Counted from the first letter of the stretch, positions 18,679 to 28,419 are shown. The stretch is 64,000 nt of DNA from Pseudoxanthomonas sp. 3HH-4 (GCF_006716465.1 NZ_VFPB01000005.1:62001-126000); one strand, 5' to 3'. Notes: generated by a model from the sequence alone, not told the origin. Numbers and translations are program-made.

Positions 18679-19491
18679 ATGAACCTCGCAGGCAAAACCC
18701 TGTTCATCACCGGCGCCTCGCGCGGCATCGGCCTGGCCATCGCCCTGCGTGCGGCGCGCGATGGCGCCAACGTGGCGATCGCGGCCAAATCATCGGTGCC
18801 CAATCCGAAACTGCCCGGCACCATCCACACGGCCGCGCAGGCGGTCAACGACGCCGGGGGGCGCGGACTGGCGCTGAAGTGCGACATCCGCGAAGAGGAC
18901 GACGTGAAGGCCGCGATGGCGGCCACCGCCGATACCTTTGGCGGCATCGACATCCTGGTCAACAATGCCAGCGCCATCTGGCTGGCCGGTGTGCTGGACA
19001 CGCCGATGAAGCGCTTCGACCTGATGCAGCAGGTCAATGCGCGTGGCAGCTTCCTGTGCGCGCAGGCCGCGCTTCCCTACCTGAAGCAGGCCGCCAATCC
19101 GCACATCCTGACGCTCGCGCCGCCACCCACGCTGGACCCGAAGTGGTGGGCGCCACACACCGGTTACACGTTGGCGAAGATGGGCATGAGCTTCGTGACC
19201 CTGGGGTTGGCCGGCGAGTTCGGTCCGCAGGGCATCGCAGTGAATGCCCTGTGGCCGCGCACCATCATCGCCACCGATGCGTTGAACATGATTCCCGGCG
19301 TGGAGATCCCGCGCTGCCGCACGCCCCAGATCGTGGCGGACGCCGCGCACGCCGTGCTCGCCCGCGATGCGCGCGGTTTCCACGGCCAGTTCCTGATCGA
19401 TGAGGATGTGCTGCGCGAAGCGGGCGTCACGGATTTCGCGCCGTATGCCGTTGATCCGTCGCAATCGCCGTTGCCGGATCTGTTCCTGTAG
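18679..19491 (+). CDS. SDR oxidoreductase, HSDL2-like
   Basis: 270 residues of a classical short-chain dehydrogenase: TGASRGIG cofactor loop (11-18), NNAS, and the catalytic Tyr-x3-Lys as YTLAKMG. The conserved insertion between the cofactor loop and beta2 (SVPNPKLPGTIHTAA) and the segments LTLAPPPTLDPKWW and LWPRTIIATDAL match the HSDL2/sterol-dehydrogenase-like group. Substrate is unknown, perhaps a fatty acyl or steroid-like compound. ACCAGGAAAC lies before the ATG. The following DoxX gene is 71 bp downstream on the same strand. Confidence 0.93.
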   Translation: MNLAGKTLFITGASRGIGLAIALRAARDGANVAIAAKSSVPNPKLPGTIHTAAQAVNDAGGRGLALKCDIREEDDVKAAMAATADTFGGIDILVNNASAIWLAGVLDTPMKRFDLMQQVNARGSFLCAQAALPYLKQAANPHILTLAPPPTLDPKWWAPHTGYTLAKMGMSFVTLGLAGEFGPQGIAVNALWPRTIIATDALNMIPGVEIPRCRTPQIVADAAHAVLARDARGFHGQFLIDEDVLREAGVTDFAPYAVDPSQSPLPDLFL

Positions 19492-19562
19492 TAGCAGGCA
19501 GGTGCGGCCCCGCGTGCCGCGCAACCTGCCTTCGATGCCAGTCATGAAGAGGAGCCACGACG

Positions 19563-19967
19563 ATGTCGCCATCTGAAACCGCGGGACGCCAGGCGCTGGC
19601 GTTCATCCGCATGGCCCTGGCCACGCTGCTTTTCGTCCATGGCATCGCGCGCGTGCTGGCCGATGGCGTGACTCCCTTCGGTGTATTCCTGGAGTCGCGC
19701 GGATTTCCGTTCGGACTGGGGATCGCATGGTTCGTGACGGTGTTCGAACTGGTCGCGGCACCGGTGTTCGCGGTGGGCCGATGGATCACGCCGATCGCGC
19801 TGGTGTTCAGCGCCATCTATGCCTGCGGCATCTGGCTGGTGCACGCGCCGGCGGGCTGGTTCGTGGTGGGGCTTGGCCGCAATGGCGCCGAGTACAGCGT
19901 GCTGATCATCGCCTGCCTGCTGGCCCATGCGTGGGCGCACTGTCCCCGTTCTTCCGTTCCTGCATGA
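19563..19967 (+). CDS. DoxX-family membrane protein
   Basis: 134 residues with four predicted membrane helices ([72 protein letters not shown]). This is the size and layout of DoxX/DoxD-like proteins, often tied to redox or thiol stress. It ends 7 bp before the glyoxalase gene, so the two are translated from one transcript. Confidence 0.88.
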   Translation: MSPSETAGRQALAFIRMALATLLFVHGIARVLADGVTPFGVFLESRGFPFGLGIAWFVTVFELVAAPVFAVGRWITPIALVFSAIYACGIWLVHAPAGWFVVGLGRNGAEYSVLIIACLLAHAWAHCPRSSVPA

Positions 19968-19974
19968 GGCTGTC

Positions 19975-20412
19975 ATGAAATACCTGCACGCGATGATCCG
20001 CGTCCACGATCTCGAGGCCACCGGCCGCTTCCTCACCGAAGGCCTGGGCCTGGTGGAAACCCGGCGCATGGAGAGCCCGCAGGGGCGTTTCACCCTGGTC
20101 TATTTCGGCGCGCCGGCCAATCCGGAGGCGGAGATCGAACTGACCTACAACTGGCCGCCGGAAGACGGATCGCCCGCCGAGGACTATGGCAGCGCGCGCA
20201 ACTTCGGCCATCTCGCATTCGAGGTCGATGACATCCATGCGACCTGCGCGCACTTGCAGTCGCTGGGCGTCACCATCAACCGCCCGCCGCGCGATGGCCG
20301 CATGGCATTCGTCCGGACGCCGGACCTGATCTCGATCGAATTGTTGCAGAAGGGTGCCGCGCTGCCGCCGCAGGAGCCTTGGCTTTCGATGCCGAATACG
20401 GGAAGCTGGTGA
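19975..20412 (+). CDS. gloA: Lactoylglutathione lyase (glyoxalase I)
   Basis: Converts the methylglyoxal-glutathione hemithioacetal to S-lactoylglutathione. 145 residues. The four metal ligands of the Ni-type enzyme are recognisable: His5 ([10 protein letters not shown]), Glu in EIELTYNWP, His in [10 protein letters not shown] and Glu in ISIELLQKG. The whole protein follows the E. coli GloA layout. The start at 19975 is 7 bp after the DoxX stop. Confidence 0.93.
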   Translation: MKYLHAMIRVHDLEATGRFLTEGLGLVETRRMESPQGRFTLVYFGAPANPEAEIELTYNWPPEDGSPAEDYGSARNFGHLAFEVDDIHATCAHLQSLGVTINRPPRDGRMAFVRTPDLISIELLQKGAALPPQEPWLSMPNTGSW

Positions 20413-20438
20413 CGCATCCGCAAGAAGGAGCCCGACAG

Positions 20439-20975
20439 ATGAACCTTGCCCTGGTCGTGATCGATGTGCAGCGTGGCCTGTTCGAGCCGGAGCCGTCGCC
20501 GGTCGATGCCGATGGCGTGATCGAGCGCATCAATGCGCTGTCGGCGAAAGCCCGCGATGCCGGCATGCCCGTGGTTTTCGTGCAGCATGAACGCACGGGT
20601 GACCTGGAGCCCCAATCCACGGGCTGGGCGCTGCATCCCGCGTTGTCGGTGGCCGAGGGTGACCATCGCATCCGCAAGAGCACGCCGGACTCGTTCCTGC
20701 GCACCGGACTGGACGAGGTGCTGTCGTTCTGCGGGGTGGAAGGCGTGGTGCTGTGCGGCTACGCGACGGAGTTCTGCGTGGACACCACCACGCGCAGTGC
20801 GGCGGCGCACGGGTACCACGTGGTGCTGGCCGCCGACGCGCACACCACCCACGACAAGGCGCACGCGACGGCCGACCAGATCCGCACGCACCACAATGCC
20901 ACGCTGCCGGCGATCCGCAGCTTCGGCGTTGGCATCCGTGCATTGCCGGCGGCGGAGATCGCGTTCGCGGGCTGA
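20439..20975 (+). CDS. Isochorismatase-like cysteine hydrolase
   Basis: 178 residues of the isochorismatase fold: Asp9 in LVVIDVQRGLF, a catalytic Lys in RKSTPDSFLRTGLDE, and the nucleophilic Cys in GYATEFCVDTTTRSA. This triad is shared by nicotinamidases, ureidoacrylate hydrolases and related amidases. Substrate cannot be told from sequence. AAGGAG lies 9 nt before the ATG at 20439, and the gene follows gloA by 26 bp in the same operon. Confidence 0.9.
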   Translation: MNLALVVIDVQRGLFEPEPSPVDADGVIERINALSAKARDAGMPVVFVQHERTGDLEPQSTGWALHPALSVAEGDHRIRKSTPDSFLRTGLDEVLSFCGVEGVVLCGYATEFCVDTTTRSAAAHGYHVVLAADAHTTHDKAHATADQIRTHHNATLPAIRSFGVGIRALPAAEIAFAG

Positions 20976-20991
20976 GCCGCGACCGCCATCG

Positions 20992-21864
20992 TCAGTTCAT
21001 CGGCTCCGGCAGCCGGCAGCCGCAGCCCCGGCAATGCAGGGCGCCCGCATCGTGGCCTTCCAGTCCGCACTCCGGGCAACCGCGGCGGTCCAGCGGCCCC
21101 CGGTCATGCGAGGCGTCGCGCAGGCTGGTGGCCAGTTCCGCCGTGTAGATGCCGGTGGGCACGGCGATGATGCTGTAGCCGATCAGGATGAGCACCGAGG
21201 TGATGGCACGGCCCAGCGGGGTCTGCGGCGCGATGTCCCCGAAGCCCACGGTCGCCATGGTGACGATGGCCCAGTACATGCTGGTGGGAATGCTGGCGAA
21301 GCCGTGCTCGGGACCTTCGACGACGTACATCAGCGCACCGAAGATGACGACCAGCGTCATGACGCTGCTGAAGAACAGCAGGATCTTGCGACGGCTGCGC
21401 CACAGGGCACCCAGCAGGATGCCGCTCTCTTCCACGTAGCGGGTCAGCTTGAGGATGCGGAACAGCCGCAGGATGCGCAGGATGCGCACCACGAGCAGGC
21501 TCTGGCTGCCGGGCACCAGCAGTGAAAGATAGGTCGGCAGGATCGACAGCAGGTCGATCATCCCCCAGATGCTCAGCGCGTAGCGCAGTGGCCGCCGCAC
21601 GGTGGCCAGGCGCAGCAGGTACTCCAGCGTGAACAGTACGGTGAAACCCCATTCCAGCGCGTACAGCGTGCGGGCGTGGCGCGCATGGAAGGCCGCCACG
21701 CTGTCCAGCATGATCACGCCCACGCTGGCGAGGATGGCGACCACCAGCACCAGATCGAAGTTGCGCGCGGGTGGGGTGTCGTGCCGATAAATGATGTCGA
21801 ACCAGCGCCGCCGCCAGCCGTGTTCCGCCGCCGGGTTGAGTTGAGGATCGGAGAACAGGCGCAT
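20992..21864 (-). CDS. Voltage-gated-type K+ channel subunit with zinc-ribbon tail
   Basis: 290 residues, six membrane segments of the VIC superfamily. S4 is the periodic Arg helix RILRILRLFRILKLTRY, and the pore has TMATVGFGD, a G-F-G variant of the K+ filter T-V-G-Y-G. After S6 the cytosolic tail carries two CxxC pairs (CPECG and CRGCG) that can bind one zinc ion. Phe in place of Tyr is seen in some functional K+ channels. The ATG at 21864 begins the N-terminal tail. It diverges from argD across 130 bp. A membrane potential or K+ sensing role is inferred. Confidence 0.9.
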   Translation of the reverse strand: MRLFSDPQLNPAAEHGWRRRWFDIIYRHDTPPARNFDLVLVVAILASVGVIMLDSVAAFHARHARTLYALEWGFTVLFTLEYLLRLATVRRPLRYALSIWGMIDLLSILPTYLSLLVPGSQSLLVVRILRILRLFRILKLTRYVEESGILLGALWRSRRKILLFFSSVMTLVVIFGALMYVVEGPEHGFASIPTSMYWAIVTMATVGFGDIAPQTPLGRAITSVLILIGYSIIAVPTGIYTAELATSLRDASHDRGPLDRRGCPECGLEGHDAGALHCRGCGCRLPEPMN

Positions 21865-21994
21865 CGTGGATCCCGTAGCCCCTCGCCACGGCCGGCAGCG
21901 CGAGGGGCGTGAGCGTCGTTGCCGCGGTGCGGGCTGTCCTGCCGCCGCACATGCGCCACAATAACCGACTGTACCGTCGTTCCGGATCACGCCC

Positions 21995-23233
21995 ATGAGC
22001 AGCACGCCCACCGCCGACCTGCTGGCCAATGGCCAGCGTTACTACGTCCCGGTCTATCGCCCGCGCGAACTCGTGCTGGAGCGCGGCCAGGGCGCGCGCG
22101 TCTGGGACAGCGAGGGGCGCGAATTCATCGACCTGTCCGCCGGCATCGCCGTCTGCGGGCTGGGCCACAACGATCCCGACCTGGTCGCGGCCCTGACCGA
22201 GCAGGCGGGCAGGCTGTGGCATACCAGTAATGTCTTCTACAGCGAGCCACCGCTGCGCCTGGCCGAGGAACTGGTCACCGCGTCGCGTTTCGCCGAGCGC
22301 GTGTTCCTGTGCAACTCCGGCGCGGAAGCCAATGAAGCGGCGATCAAGCTGGTGCGCAAGTGGGCCGCCTCGCAGGGCCGCGCGCCGGACCAGCGTGTGA
22401 TCGTGACGTTCCGTGGCAGCTTCCATGGCCGCACGCTGGCTGCCGTGACGGCGACGGCGCAACCGAAATACCAGGAGGGCTACGAGCCACTGCCCGCTGG
22501 TTTCCGCTACGTCGATTTCAACGACCTGACCCAACTGGAAATCGCCATGTCCTGCGGCGACGTAGCTGCCGTGATGCTGGAGCCGGTACAGGGTGAGGGT
22601 GGCGTGATGCCGGCCGCGCCCGGCTTCCTGGCTGGCGTGCGCGCGCTGTGCGATCACCATGGTGCGCTGCTCGTGCTGGACGAAATCCAGGCGGGCATGG
22701 GGCGCACGGGCACGCTGTTCGCACACTGGCAGGACGGCGTGGTGCCGGACATCGTGACGCTGGCCAAGGCGCTGGGCGGAGGCTTCCCGATCGGCGCGAT
22801 GCTGGCCGGCCCCAAGGTGGCCGAGGTGATGCAGTTCGGTGCGCACGGCACCACCTTCGGCGGCAATCCGCTGGCGGCCGCGGTGGCGCGCGTGGCGCTG
22901 CGCAAGCTGGCTTCGCCGCAGATCGCCAACAATGTCGCCCGTCAGGCGGCCGCGTTGCGCAAGGGACTGGACGCGATGAATGCGGAACTCGGCCTGTTCT
23001 CGCAGGTGCGCGGTCGTGGCCTGATGCTGGGCGCGGTGCTCAATGCGAAGTACGCGGGGCGCGCCGGTGAGGTGCTCGACCTGGCCGCCGCGCAGGGCCT
23101 GCTGATGCTGCAGGCCGGCCCCGACGTGCTGCGTTTCGTGCCTTCGCTCAACATCACCGATGCGGAAGTGGCCGATGGCCTGCAGCGCCTGCATGCCGCG
23201 CTGCGCGCGTTCGCGGGCCGAAGAGTGGCGTGA
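21995..23233 (+). CDS. argD: Acetylornithine/succinyldiaminopimelate-type aminotransferase
   Basis: PLP enzyme of arginine (and possibly lysine) synthesis, transferring the amino group between glutamate and N-acetylornithine. 412 residues of fold-type I class III: CNSGAEANEAAIKLVRK, FHGRTLAA, LVLDEIQAGMGRTG and the PLP lysine Lys258 in LAKALGGGFPIGA. Overall it matches ArgD/AstC; which pathway it serves (biosynthesis or succinyltransferase catabolism) cannot be told without the neighbours of the ast cluster, which is absent here. It ends exactly where the convergent histidine kinase gene ends. Confidence 0.9.
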   Translation: MSSTPTADLLANGQRYYVPVYRPRELVLERGQGARVWDSEGREFIDLSAGIAVCGLGHNDPDLVAALTEQAGRLWHTSNVFYSEPPLRLAEELVTASRFAERVFLCNSGAEANEAAIKLVRKWAASQGRAPDQRVIVTFRGSFHGRTLAAVTATAQPKYQEGYEPLPAGFRYVDFNDLTQLEIAMSCGDVAAVMLEPVQGEGGVMPAAPGFLAGVRALCDHHGALLVLDEIQAGMGRTGTLFAHWQDGVVPDIVTLAKALGGGFPIGAMLAGPKVAEVMQFGAHGTTFGGNPLAAAVARVALRKLASPQIANNVARQAAALRKGLDAMNAELGLFSQVRGRGLMLGAVLNAKYAGRAGEVLDLAAAQGLLMLQAGPDVLRFVPSLNITDAEVADGLQRLHAALRAFAGRRVA

Positions 23234-24514
23234 TCAGCCCGCAGGCAGTATGAGCCGCGCGATCGTCTGGCCCGCTCTGCTATCGATCCGCAGCACGATG
23301 CCGTGGCGCTCGCAGAGCCGCTGCACGATCGACAGTCCAAGGCCGAAGCCGCTGCTGTCGTGGCCTTTCACGAACGGTTCGAAGTCGACATCGCGCACGT
23401 CGCCACCGGGATTGGCGATGCGCAACGCGCTGTCTTGCATGTCGATGACGATGTGACCGGCGCGGGTGTGCGCGAAGGCGTTGCCGACGAGATTCGACAG
23501 CAGGATGTTCAGCACGGTCGCCGGCAGTGTCGTGAAGACGTGGGTTGCGACATCGACCTGCACCTCGACCGGCTTGTGCTCCAGCAGCGGAGACTGCTCG
23601 ACGATGACGCGTTCCAGCAGCGGCAGCACCGGCGTCCTGATCTCCGATTCGGGCGATGCCTGCTCCCGCGCCAGCGAAAGCAGCAGCGCGACGGTCTGTT
23701 CGAGCTGGCGCGATGATTGCGCGATGTGGTCCAGATGGCGTCGTGCCGCGTCGGACAAACCGGCTTCCAGGTCCAACCGTTCAGTCGCGGTCCGGATCAC
23801 CGTCAACGGCGTGCGCAATTCGTGGCTGGCGTCACGGGTGAACTCCCGTTCGCGCTCGACGAAGTCCCGGACGCGCGCGATCAGGTCGTCCAGCCGGCGG
23901 GCGACCACGCCCACTTCATCGTCCGGGAAACCGGCGGCGAAACCGGGCGGCAGCCGTTCCGGTGTCGCATCGCCCACGGCATCCGCCAGTCGCGATAGCG
24001 GTGCAGTGATGCGCCCCGCCAGCCAGCCGCCCAGCAGCAGGGCGAGCGCCACCATGGCGACCCCGGACCACACCAGCAATCGCACGATCTGCGCACGCAT
24101 CGGCCGCACGACAAGCAGGGAGCTGACTTCGGCGACCAGCCACGCGGCGGGTTCGCCCGCATCGCGTGATGGCAGCGTGCGCAGGTGGTAGTGGCGGCCC
24201 TCCGCGCCGGCGAATTCGCGTCGTCGCGGCTCCTCGCGCAATACGTCGGCGATGCCGTCGGGCAGGGCCGACGCCGTTGTCGCGATCGACATGAAGCCGT
24301 CGCGTGGCGTGGTCCAGTCCCCATGTTCCTCGTGGTGTGCCTGCTGCGCGGCAGCCTCGCGGTCCAGCATCGTCTCGAAGAGCTGGTCTTCCACCGCATA
24401 CACGAACAGCACGACGTACAGCGCGAACACGGCAGCGACCAGCGCGGTGAAGCCGGCGAATGCCAGCATCAGGCGGTTGCGCAGGCGTCGGCGCGGCGGG
24501 CTGTAAGGCATCAT
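23234..24514 (-). CDS. Sensor histidine kinase
   Basis: 426 residues. Two membrane helices (about 15-38 and 145-172) flank a periplasmic sensor of about 105 residues rich in charged residues and His (QQAHHEEHGDW, EGRHYHLRT). HAMP follows, then the dimerisation helix with His231 in DASHELRTPLT, and an ATPase domain with the N box NLVGNAFAHT and G2 box SSGFGLGLS. The His cluster in the sensor could suit metal or pH sensing, but that is guesswork. It overlaps the response regulator gene by 4 bp (ATGA). Confidence 0.93.
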   Translation of the reverse strand: MMPYSPPRRRLRNRLMLAFAGFTALVAAVFALYVVLFVYAVEDQLFETMLDREAAAQQAHHEEHGDWTTPRDGFMSIATTASALPDGIADVLREEPRRREFAGAEGRHYHLRTLPSRDAGEPAAWLVAEVSSLLVVRPMRAQIVRLLVWSGVAMVALALLLGGWLAGRITAPLSRLADAVGDATPERLPPGFAAGFPDDEVGVVARRLDDLIARVRDFVEREREFTRDASHELRTPLTVIRTATERLDLEAGLSDAARRHLDHIAQSSRQLEQTVALLLSLAREQASPESEIRTPVLPLLERVIVEQSPLLEHKPVEVQVDVATHVFTTLPATVLNILLSNLVGNAFAHTRAGHIVIDMQDSALRIANPGGDVRDVDFEPFVKGHDSSGFGLGLSIVQRLCERHGIVLRIDSRAGQTIARLILPAG

Positions 24515-25200
24515 GCGTCGGCCTCCAGCCGGAAACCGACACCATGCACGGTCTTCAGCATCGGCGTGGCGAACGGTTTGTCCAGCGCCTGCCGCAGCAG
24601 GTAAAGATGCGTGCGGAGGGGATCGGACTCGGGCGGAGCGTCATCCCACAGTCGCTGGACCAGGTCGCTGCGCGTCAGCGTGCGCGGCCAAGCCTCGGCC
24701 AGCGCCAGCAGGATCTGGTAGCTGGTGGCGTGGAGGTCCAACTCGCGGCCCTCGCGGCGCGCATGGCCGTGGCGGCGGTCGACCTCCAGTGTGCCGATCC
24801 GCAGCACGTGTGTCTTCCCGGTGCGATGGCGTTGCGACAGGGCGATGCAGCGCGCCAGCAGTTCCGCGCCTGCGAACGGCTTCACAAGGTAGTCGTCGGC
24901 GCCGGCGCGGAAGCCGTGCAGCTTGTCCTCCAGCGCATCGCGCGCGGTCAGCATCAGCACGGGGACATGCCGGTCGGCCTCCGCCCGCAGGCGCTCGCAG
25001 AGACGGACGCCATCAAGCCCGGGCAGACCCAGGTCCAGTACCAGCACGTCCGGCGGCGAAGCCAGCGCCATCTGCAGTCCGCTCAGTCCGTCGCCGGCGA
25101 ATTCGGCATGGATGCCTTCCGCCGTGAACAGGCCATCGAGTTGCGCGCGCAGCAACGGGTTGTCCTCGATCACCAGGATGCGGAGCGCGGTGGCCTTCAT
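24511..25200 (-). CDS. OmpR/PhoB-family response regulator
   Basis: 229 residues: receiver domain with the acidic pair in VIEDN, phospho-acceptor Asp56 in LVLDLGLPGLDG, Lys107 in DYLVKPF, then a winged-helix output domain ending GVGFRLEADA. It partners the kinase downstream (4-bp overlap). The preceding DJ-1/TPR gene ends 4 bp before this ATG at 25200, so the three genes form one operon and the regulator may control it. Confidence 0.94.
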   Translation of the reverse strand: MKATALRILVIEDNPLLRAQLDGLFTAEGIHAEFAGDGLSGLQMALASPPDVLVLDLGLPGLDGVRLCERLRAEADRHVPVLMLTARDALEDKLHGFRAGADDYLVKPFAGAELLARCIALSQRHRTGKTHVLRIGTLEVDRRHGHARREGRELDLHATSYQILLALAEAWPRTLTRSDLVQRLWDDAPPESDPLRTHLYLLRQALDKPFATPMLKTVHGVGFRLEADA

Positions 25201-25204
25201 CGGT

Positions 25205-26329
25205 TCAACCGTCGATGCGTTGCAGGAGGGCCCTAGCTTCTTCCATGTCGGGCTTGCCTTCCAGCACACGCTGCACCAGTGCCCTGGCTTGCGCATGTTC
25301 GCCCAGCCGCAGGTGCGCTTCGGCGGCACCGAGTTTCAGCTCCGGTTGCGCCATGTACGGCATCGCCAGCTGCATCAGCTGCAGCGCGTGGCGGATGTCG
25401 TCATCGCGGGAGGCGGCCTGCGCCTGGTAGTAGCCGAGCAGGCCGAGCAGGTCGACGTGGTAGCGCGCGGTCTCGGCGGCCAGGGCGGCCGCAGCGCTCT
25501 TGGTGTCGCCTTCGCGTGCCTGTGCTGCAAGTGCCATCGTCAGTTCGTCGCGCCACGCCGTGCGCGCGACCGGCGTACGGCCCGTGGCGCGTACGATGGC
25601 CTCGGCGACACCTGGGGTTGAGTAGGGGTTCTGCCCCGTGACGAGACGGCCATCGACGACGACCTTCGGCATCATCAGCGGCGCCTCTTCCCAGCGTGCG
25701 CCGCGCTCGCGCAGCCTGTCTTCCAGCAACCAGGGAAACTCCTTCGCCCAGCGCTTGCCGAACAGGGCTTCCTCCTCGTTGGTGAAGCCGGTCAGGGTCT
25801 TGCCGTCCACGAGCGACGCGCCATTGCGCAGGCGGACGTCGACGAGCGCGGCCGGTCCGTGGCAGACCGCGCCGATCACGGCGCCGTGTTCGTACGCATC
25901 TGCCAGCAGCGATGCCAGCGCAGCATCGCGCGGCAGGTCGAACATCGCGCCCTTGCCGCCGACCACGTAGATGGCGGCGTAATCACTCGCCTTCACGTCC
26001 CGGGTTTTCCGTGTGTCGGCGAGCACGCGTGTGGCATCCGCATCGGCGAGCAGGGCCGCATTGAACGACTCCTGCGGGTTGTACTTGTCGGCTTCCACGG
26101 CACCCCCTTGCGGACTGGCGACCTCGATGGCGAAGCCGTTCGCCTTGAAGATCAGCCACGCCTGCGACAGCTCGTCGAACTCGTAGCCCGGGCGGGTCTT
26201 GCCCTGGTCACGGCCTTCGCCGCTGACGACGATCAGGATCCTGCCTGCATCCGTCGCGTGCAGCGGTGCGGCGAGGGTGGCCAGCAGGAGTGCGCAGGCC
26301 AAGTGGAACGTAAGGGGAATGAAGCGCAT
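25205..26329 (-). CDS. Secreted DJ-1/PfpI protein with C-terminal TPR-like helices
   Basis: 374 residues. A signal peptide (1-25, cleavage after LHA) is followed by a DJ-1/PfpI domain with Glu50 and the nucleophile elbow Cys156-His157 in GAVCHGPAAL, the layout of class I glutamine-amidotransferase-like chaperones, proteases or glyoxalase III. After about residue 255 comes a helical region with TPR-like repeats (LMQLAMPYMAQPELKLGAAEAHLRLG), which is unusual for this family. Export of a DJ-1 protein is also uncommon. The ATG at 26329 is chosen for its signal peptide. It is the first gene of the response-regulator/kinase operon. Confidence 0.85.
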   Translation of the reverse strand: MRFIPLTFHLACALLLATLAAPLHATDAGRILIVVSGEGRDQGKTRPGYEFDELSQAWLIFKANGFAIEVASPQGGAVEADKYNPQESFNAALLADADATRVLADTRKTRDVKASDYAAIYVVGGKGAMFDLPRDAALASLLADAYEHGAVIGAVCHGPAALVDVRLRNGASLVDGKTLTGFTNEEEALFGKRWAKEFPWLLEDRLRERGARWEEAPLMMPKVVVDGRLVTGQNPYSTPGVAEAIVRATGRTPVARTAWRDELTMALAAQAREGDTKSAAAALAAETARYHVDLLGLLGYYQAQAASRDDDIRHALQLMQLAMPYMAQPELKLGAAEAHLRLGEHAQARALVQRVLEGKPDMEEARALLQRIDG

Positions 26330-26399
26330 GAGGACGATTCTCCGGTGGGTGGGCACCAGTGTCCTGTCGCCGGATCAATCAAGGTTCAAACCAGGCCGG

Positions 26400-27029
26400 T
26401 CACCAGCCGGTCTGGGGGCCGAAGGCGTAGCGTTTCAGCGCCTTGCCGAGCGTGCGCCCGTCGGTCACGGTCTCCGCGTGCAGGCCGGCTTCGCGCGCGC
26501 CCTGCACGTTGGTGAACTTGTCGTCGACGAACAGTGTGCTGGTGGCGTCCCAGCCGAGCAGCTCCAGCGCATGCGTGAAGGTGGCAGGTGCCGGCTTGCG
26601 GCGCTGCAGGCCACCACTGGTCAGTACGCGGCCCTCGATCCGCGCCGCCAGCGGCGCGACGATACGCGGGATGGCCTGCGTCATCATCGCGCCGTTGTTG
26701 GTCAGCACGCCCATCGCCACGTCCGCGTGCAGCGCAGTGACACGGGTCAGCACGTCGTCCATGGCCGTGCTGCCGGCCAGCCGCGACGCGATCCATGCGT
26801 CCTCGTCAACGGCAGCGCCGATCCCTTCGCCGAGCCGCTGCAGGTAAGTGTCCGTGTCGACACTGCCGCTGTCGTACTCGGTTTCCAGCCCCGATACGAA
26901 CAGCACCTCGCGCACGCGCTCGTGTTCGCAGCCGGCATGCGCGGCGAGGTGAGCGATCCGGACTTCGTGGCGGTAGTGCGCCAGGACGCCGTCGAAATCG
27001 AACAGCACCTGATGGATGCGCGGCTTCAT
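26400..27029 (-). CDS. HAD-superfamily hydrolase
   Basis: 209 residues with HAD motif I DFDGVL (11-16), motif II LTNN, motif III Lys in RRKPAPATF and motif IV VDDKFTN. Cap type is the small alpha-helical C1. It is a phosphatase or dehalogenase-like enzyme with unknown substrate. The start ATG at 27029 overlaps the hemL stop by 4 bp (ATGA), so it is translationally coupled to hemL; a link to tetrapyrrole or PLP-phosphate metabolism is possible but unproven. Confidence 0.9.
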   Translation of the reverse strand: MKPRIHQVLFDFDGVLAHYRHEVRIAHLAAHAGCEHERVREVLFVSGLETEYDSGSVDTDTYLQRLGEGIGAAVDEDAWIASRLAGSTAMDDVLTRVTALHADVAMGVLTNNGAMMTQAIPRIVAPLAARIEGRVLTSGGLQRRKPAPATFTHALELLGWDATSTLFVDDKFTNVQGAREAGLHAETVTDGRTLGKALKRYAFGPQTGW

Positions 27030-28318
27030 CCAGCCGCGACTACCTTGAAGGCCTCGCGCGCGGCGACGAGCGTCGCCTCGATCACCTCGGGCGTGTGCGC
27101 GCTGGACATGAAGCCGGCCTCGAACGCCGACGGCGCCAGGTACACGCCGCGCTCCAGCATGGCGTGGAAGAAGCGGTTGAACGCCGCGGTGTCGCAGGCC
27201 ACGGCCTGTGCGTAGGTATCCACCTGCTGATCCGTGAAGAACAGGCCGAACATCGCGCCGACGCGGGTCGTCGTGAGCGGCACGCCGGCAGCACGCGCGG
27301 CGGCTTCCATCCCTTCGCACAGCGCTACCGTCGCGGCAGCAAGCCCGTCGTGGAAACCCGGGGCCTGGATCAGCTCCAGCATCGCCAGACCCGCGGCCAT
27401 CGCTACCGGATTGCCGCTCAGCGTGCCGGCCTGGTAGATCGGGCCGGCCGGCGCGATCTGCTGCATCAGGTCGCGCCGGCCACCGTAGGCCCCCACCGGC
27501 ATGCCGCCGCCGATGATCTTGCCGAACGTGGTGAGGTCGGGCGTGATGCCGTAATGCGCCTGCGCGCCGCCGAGGGCCACGCGGAAGCCGGTCATCACTT
27601 CGTCGAAGATCAGCAGCGCGCCGTGCTGCGTGCACAACGCGCGCAGGTGCTGCAGGTAGCCTTCGCGCGGCGGCAGGCAGTTGGCGTTGCCGACCACGGG
27701 TTCGATGATCAGGCAGGCGATCTCGCCGCCGTACTGCTCGAACATGGCGGTGGCGCCTTCGAAATCGTTGTAGCTCAGCGTCAGCGTAAGCTCGCTCAGT
27801 CCCGCCGGCACGCCCGGCGAGGTCGGCACGCCCAGCGTCAGCATGCCGCTGCCGGCTTTCACCAGGAACGAGTCGCCGTGGCCGTGGTAGCAGCCTTCGA
27901 ACTTGACGATGCGGTTGCGCCCGGTGGCGCCGCGCGCCAGCCGGATCGCCGACAGCGTGGCCTCGGTGCCGGAGTTGACCATGCGCACCATCTCGCACGA
28001 CGGCACCAGGCGGGTGATGGTCTCCGCCATCGTCACTTCGGCCGGGCAGGGCGCGCCGTACGACAGGCCGTTCTGGATGGCCGCCTGCACCGCCTCGCGA
28101 ACGGCCGGATGGTTGTGGCCGACGATCATCGGGCCCCAGGAGCCGACGTAGTCGATGTAGCGGTTGCCATCCACGTCATGCAACCAGGCGCCGTCCGCAC
28201 GCTGCACGAAGAACGGTTCACCGCCCACGGACTTGAACGCGCGCACTGGCGAATTGACGCCACCGGGAAGAAGTTCCTGGGCGCGGGCGAACAGGGCGTG
28301 GGAGGTGTCGTGGTTCAT
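27026..28318 (-). CDS. hemL: Glutamate-1-semialdehyde 2,1-aminomutase
   Basis: Makes 5-aminolevulinate from glutamate-1-semialdehyde in the C5 heme pathway. 430 residues; N-terminal [44 protein letters not shown] and the PLP lysine Lys267 in [18 protein letters not shown] at 28318 has the family start. A HAD phosphatase gene overlaps its end; upstream lies a REP pair before thiE. Confidence 0.97.
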   Translation of the reverse strand: MNHDTSHALFARAQELLPGGVNSPVRAFKSVGGEPFFVQRADGAWLHDVDGNRYIDYVGSWGPMIVGHNHPAVREAVQAAIQNGLSYGAPCPAEVTMAETITRLVPSCEMVRMVNSGTEATLSAIRLARGATGRNRIVKFEGCYHGHGDSFLVKAGSGMLTLGVPTSPGVPAGLSELTLTLSYNDFEGATAMFEQYGGEIACLIIEPVVGNANCLPPREGYLQHLRALCTQHGALLIFDEVMTGFRVALGGAQAHYGITPDLTTFGKIIGGGMPVGAYGGRRDLMQQIAPAGPIYQAGTLSGNPVAMAAGLAMLELIQAPGFHDGLAAATVALCEGMEAAARAAGVPLTTTRVGAMFGLFFTDQQVDTYAQAVACDTAAFNRFFHAMLERGVYLAPSAFEAGFMSSAHTPEVIEATLVAAREAFKVVAAG

Positions 28319-28345
28319 GGAATGGTCCGGAAGAGAGGAAGTCGT

Positions 28346-28414
28346 CTGTGGGAGCGACGTCAGTCGCGATGGAATGGCCATGACGCCTCATCGCGACTGA
28401 CGTCGCTCCCACAG
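28346..28414. repeat. REP pair (GTGGGAGCGACGT family), perfect inverted arms
   Basis: Two 26-nt arms, 28346-28371 (CTGTGGGAGCGACGTCAGTC...) and 28389-28414, are perfect complements around a 17-bp core. They lie in the 101-bp gap between thiE and hemL, read from minus to minus. Confidence 0.9.
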
Positions 28415-28419
28415 GAGCA

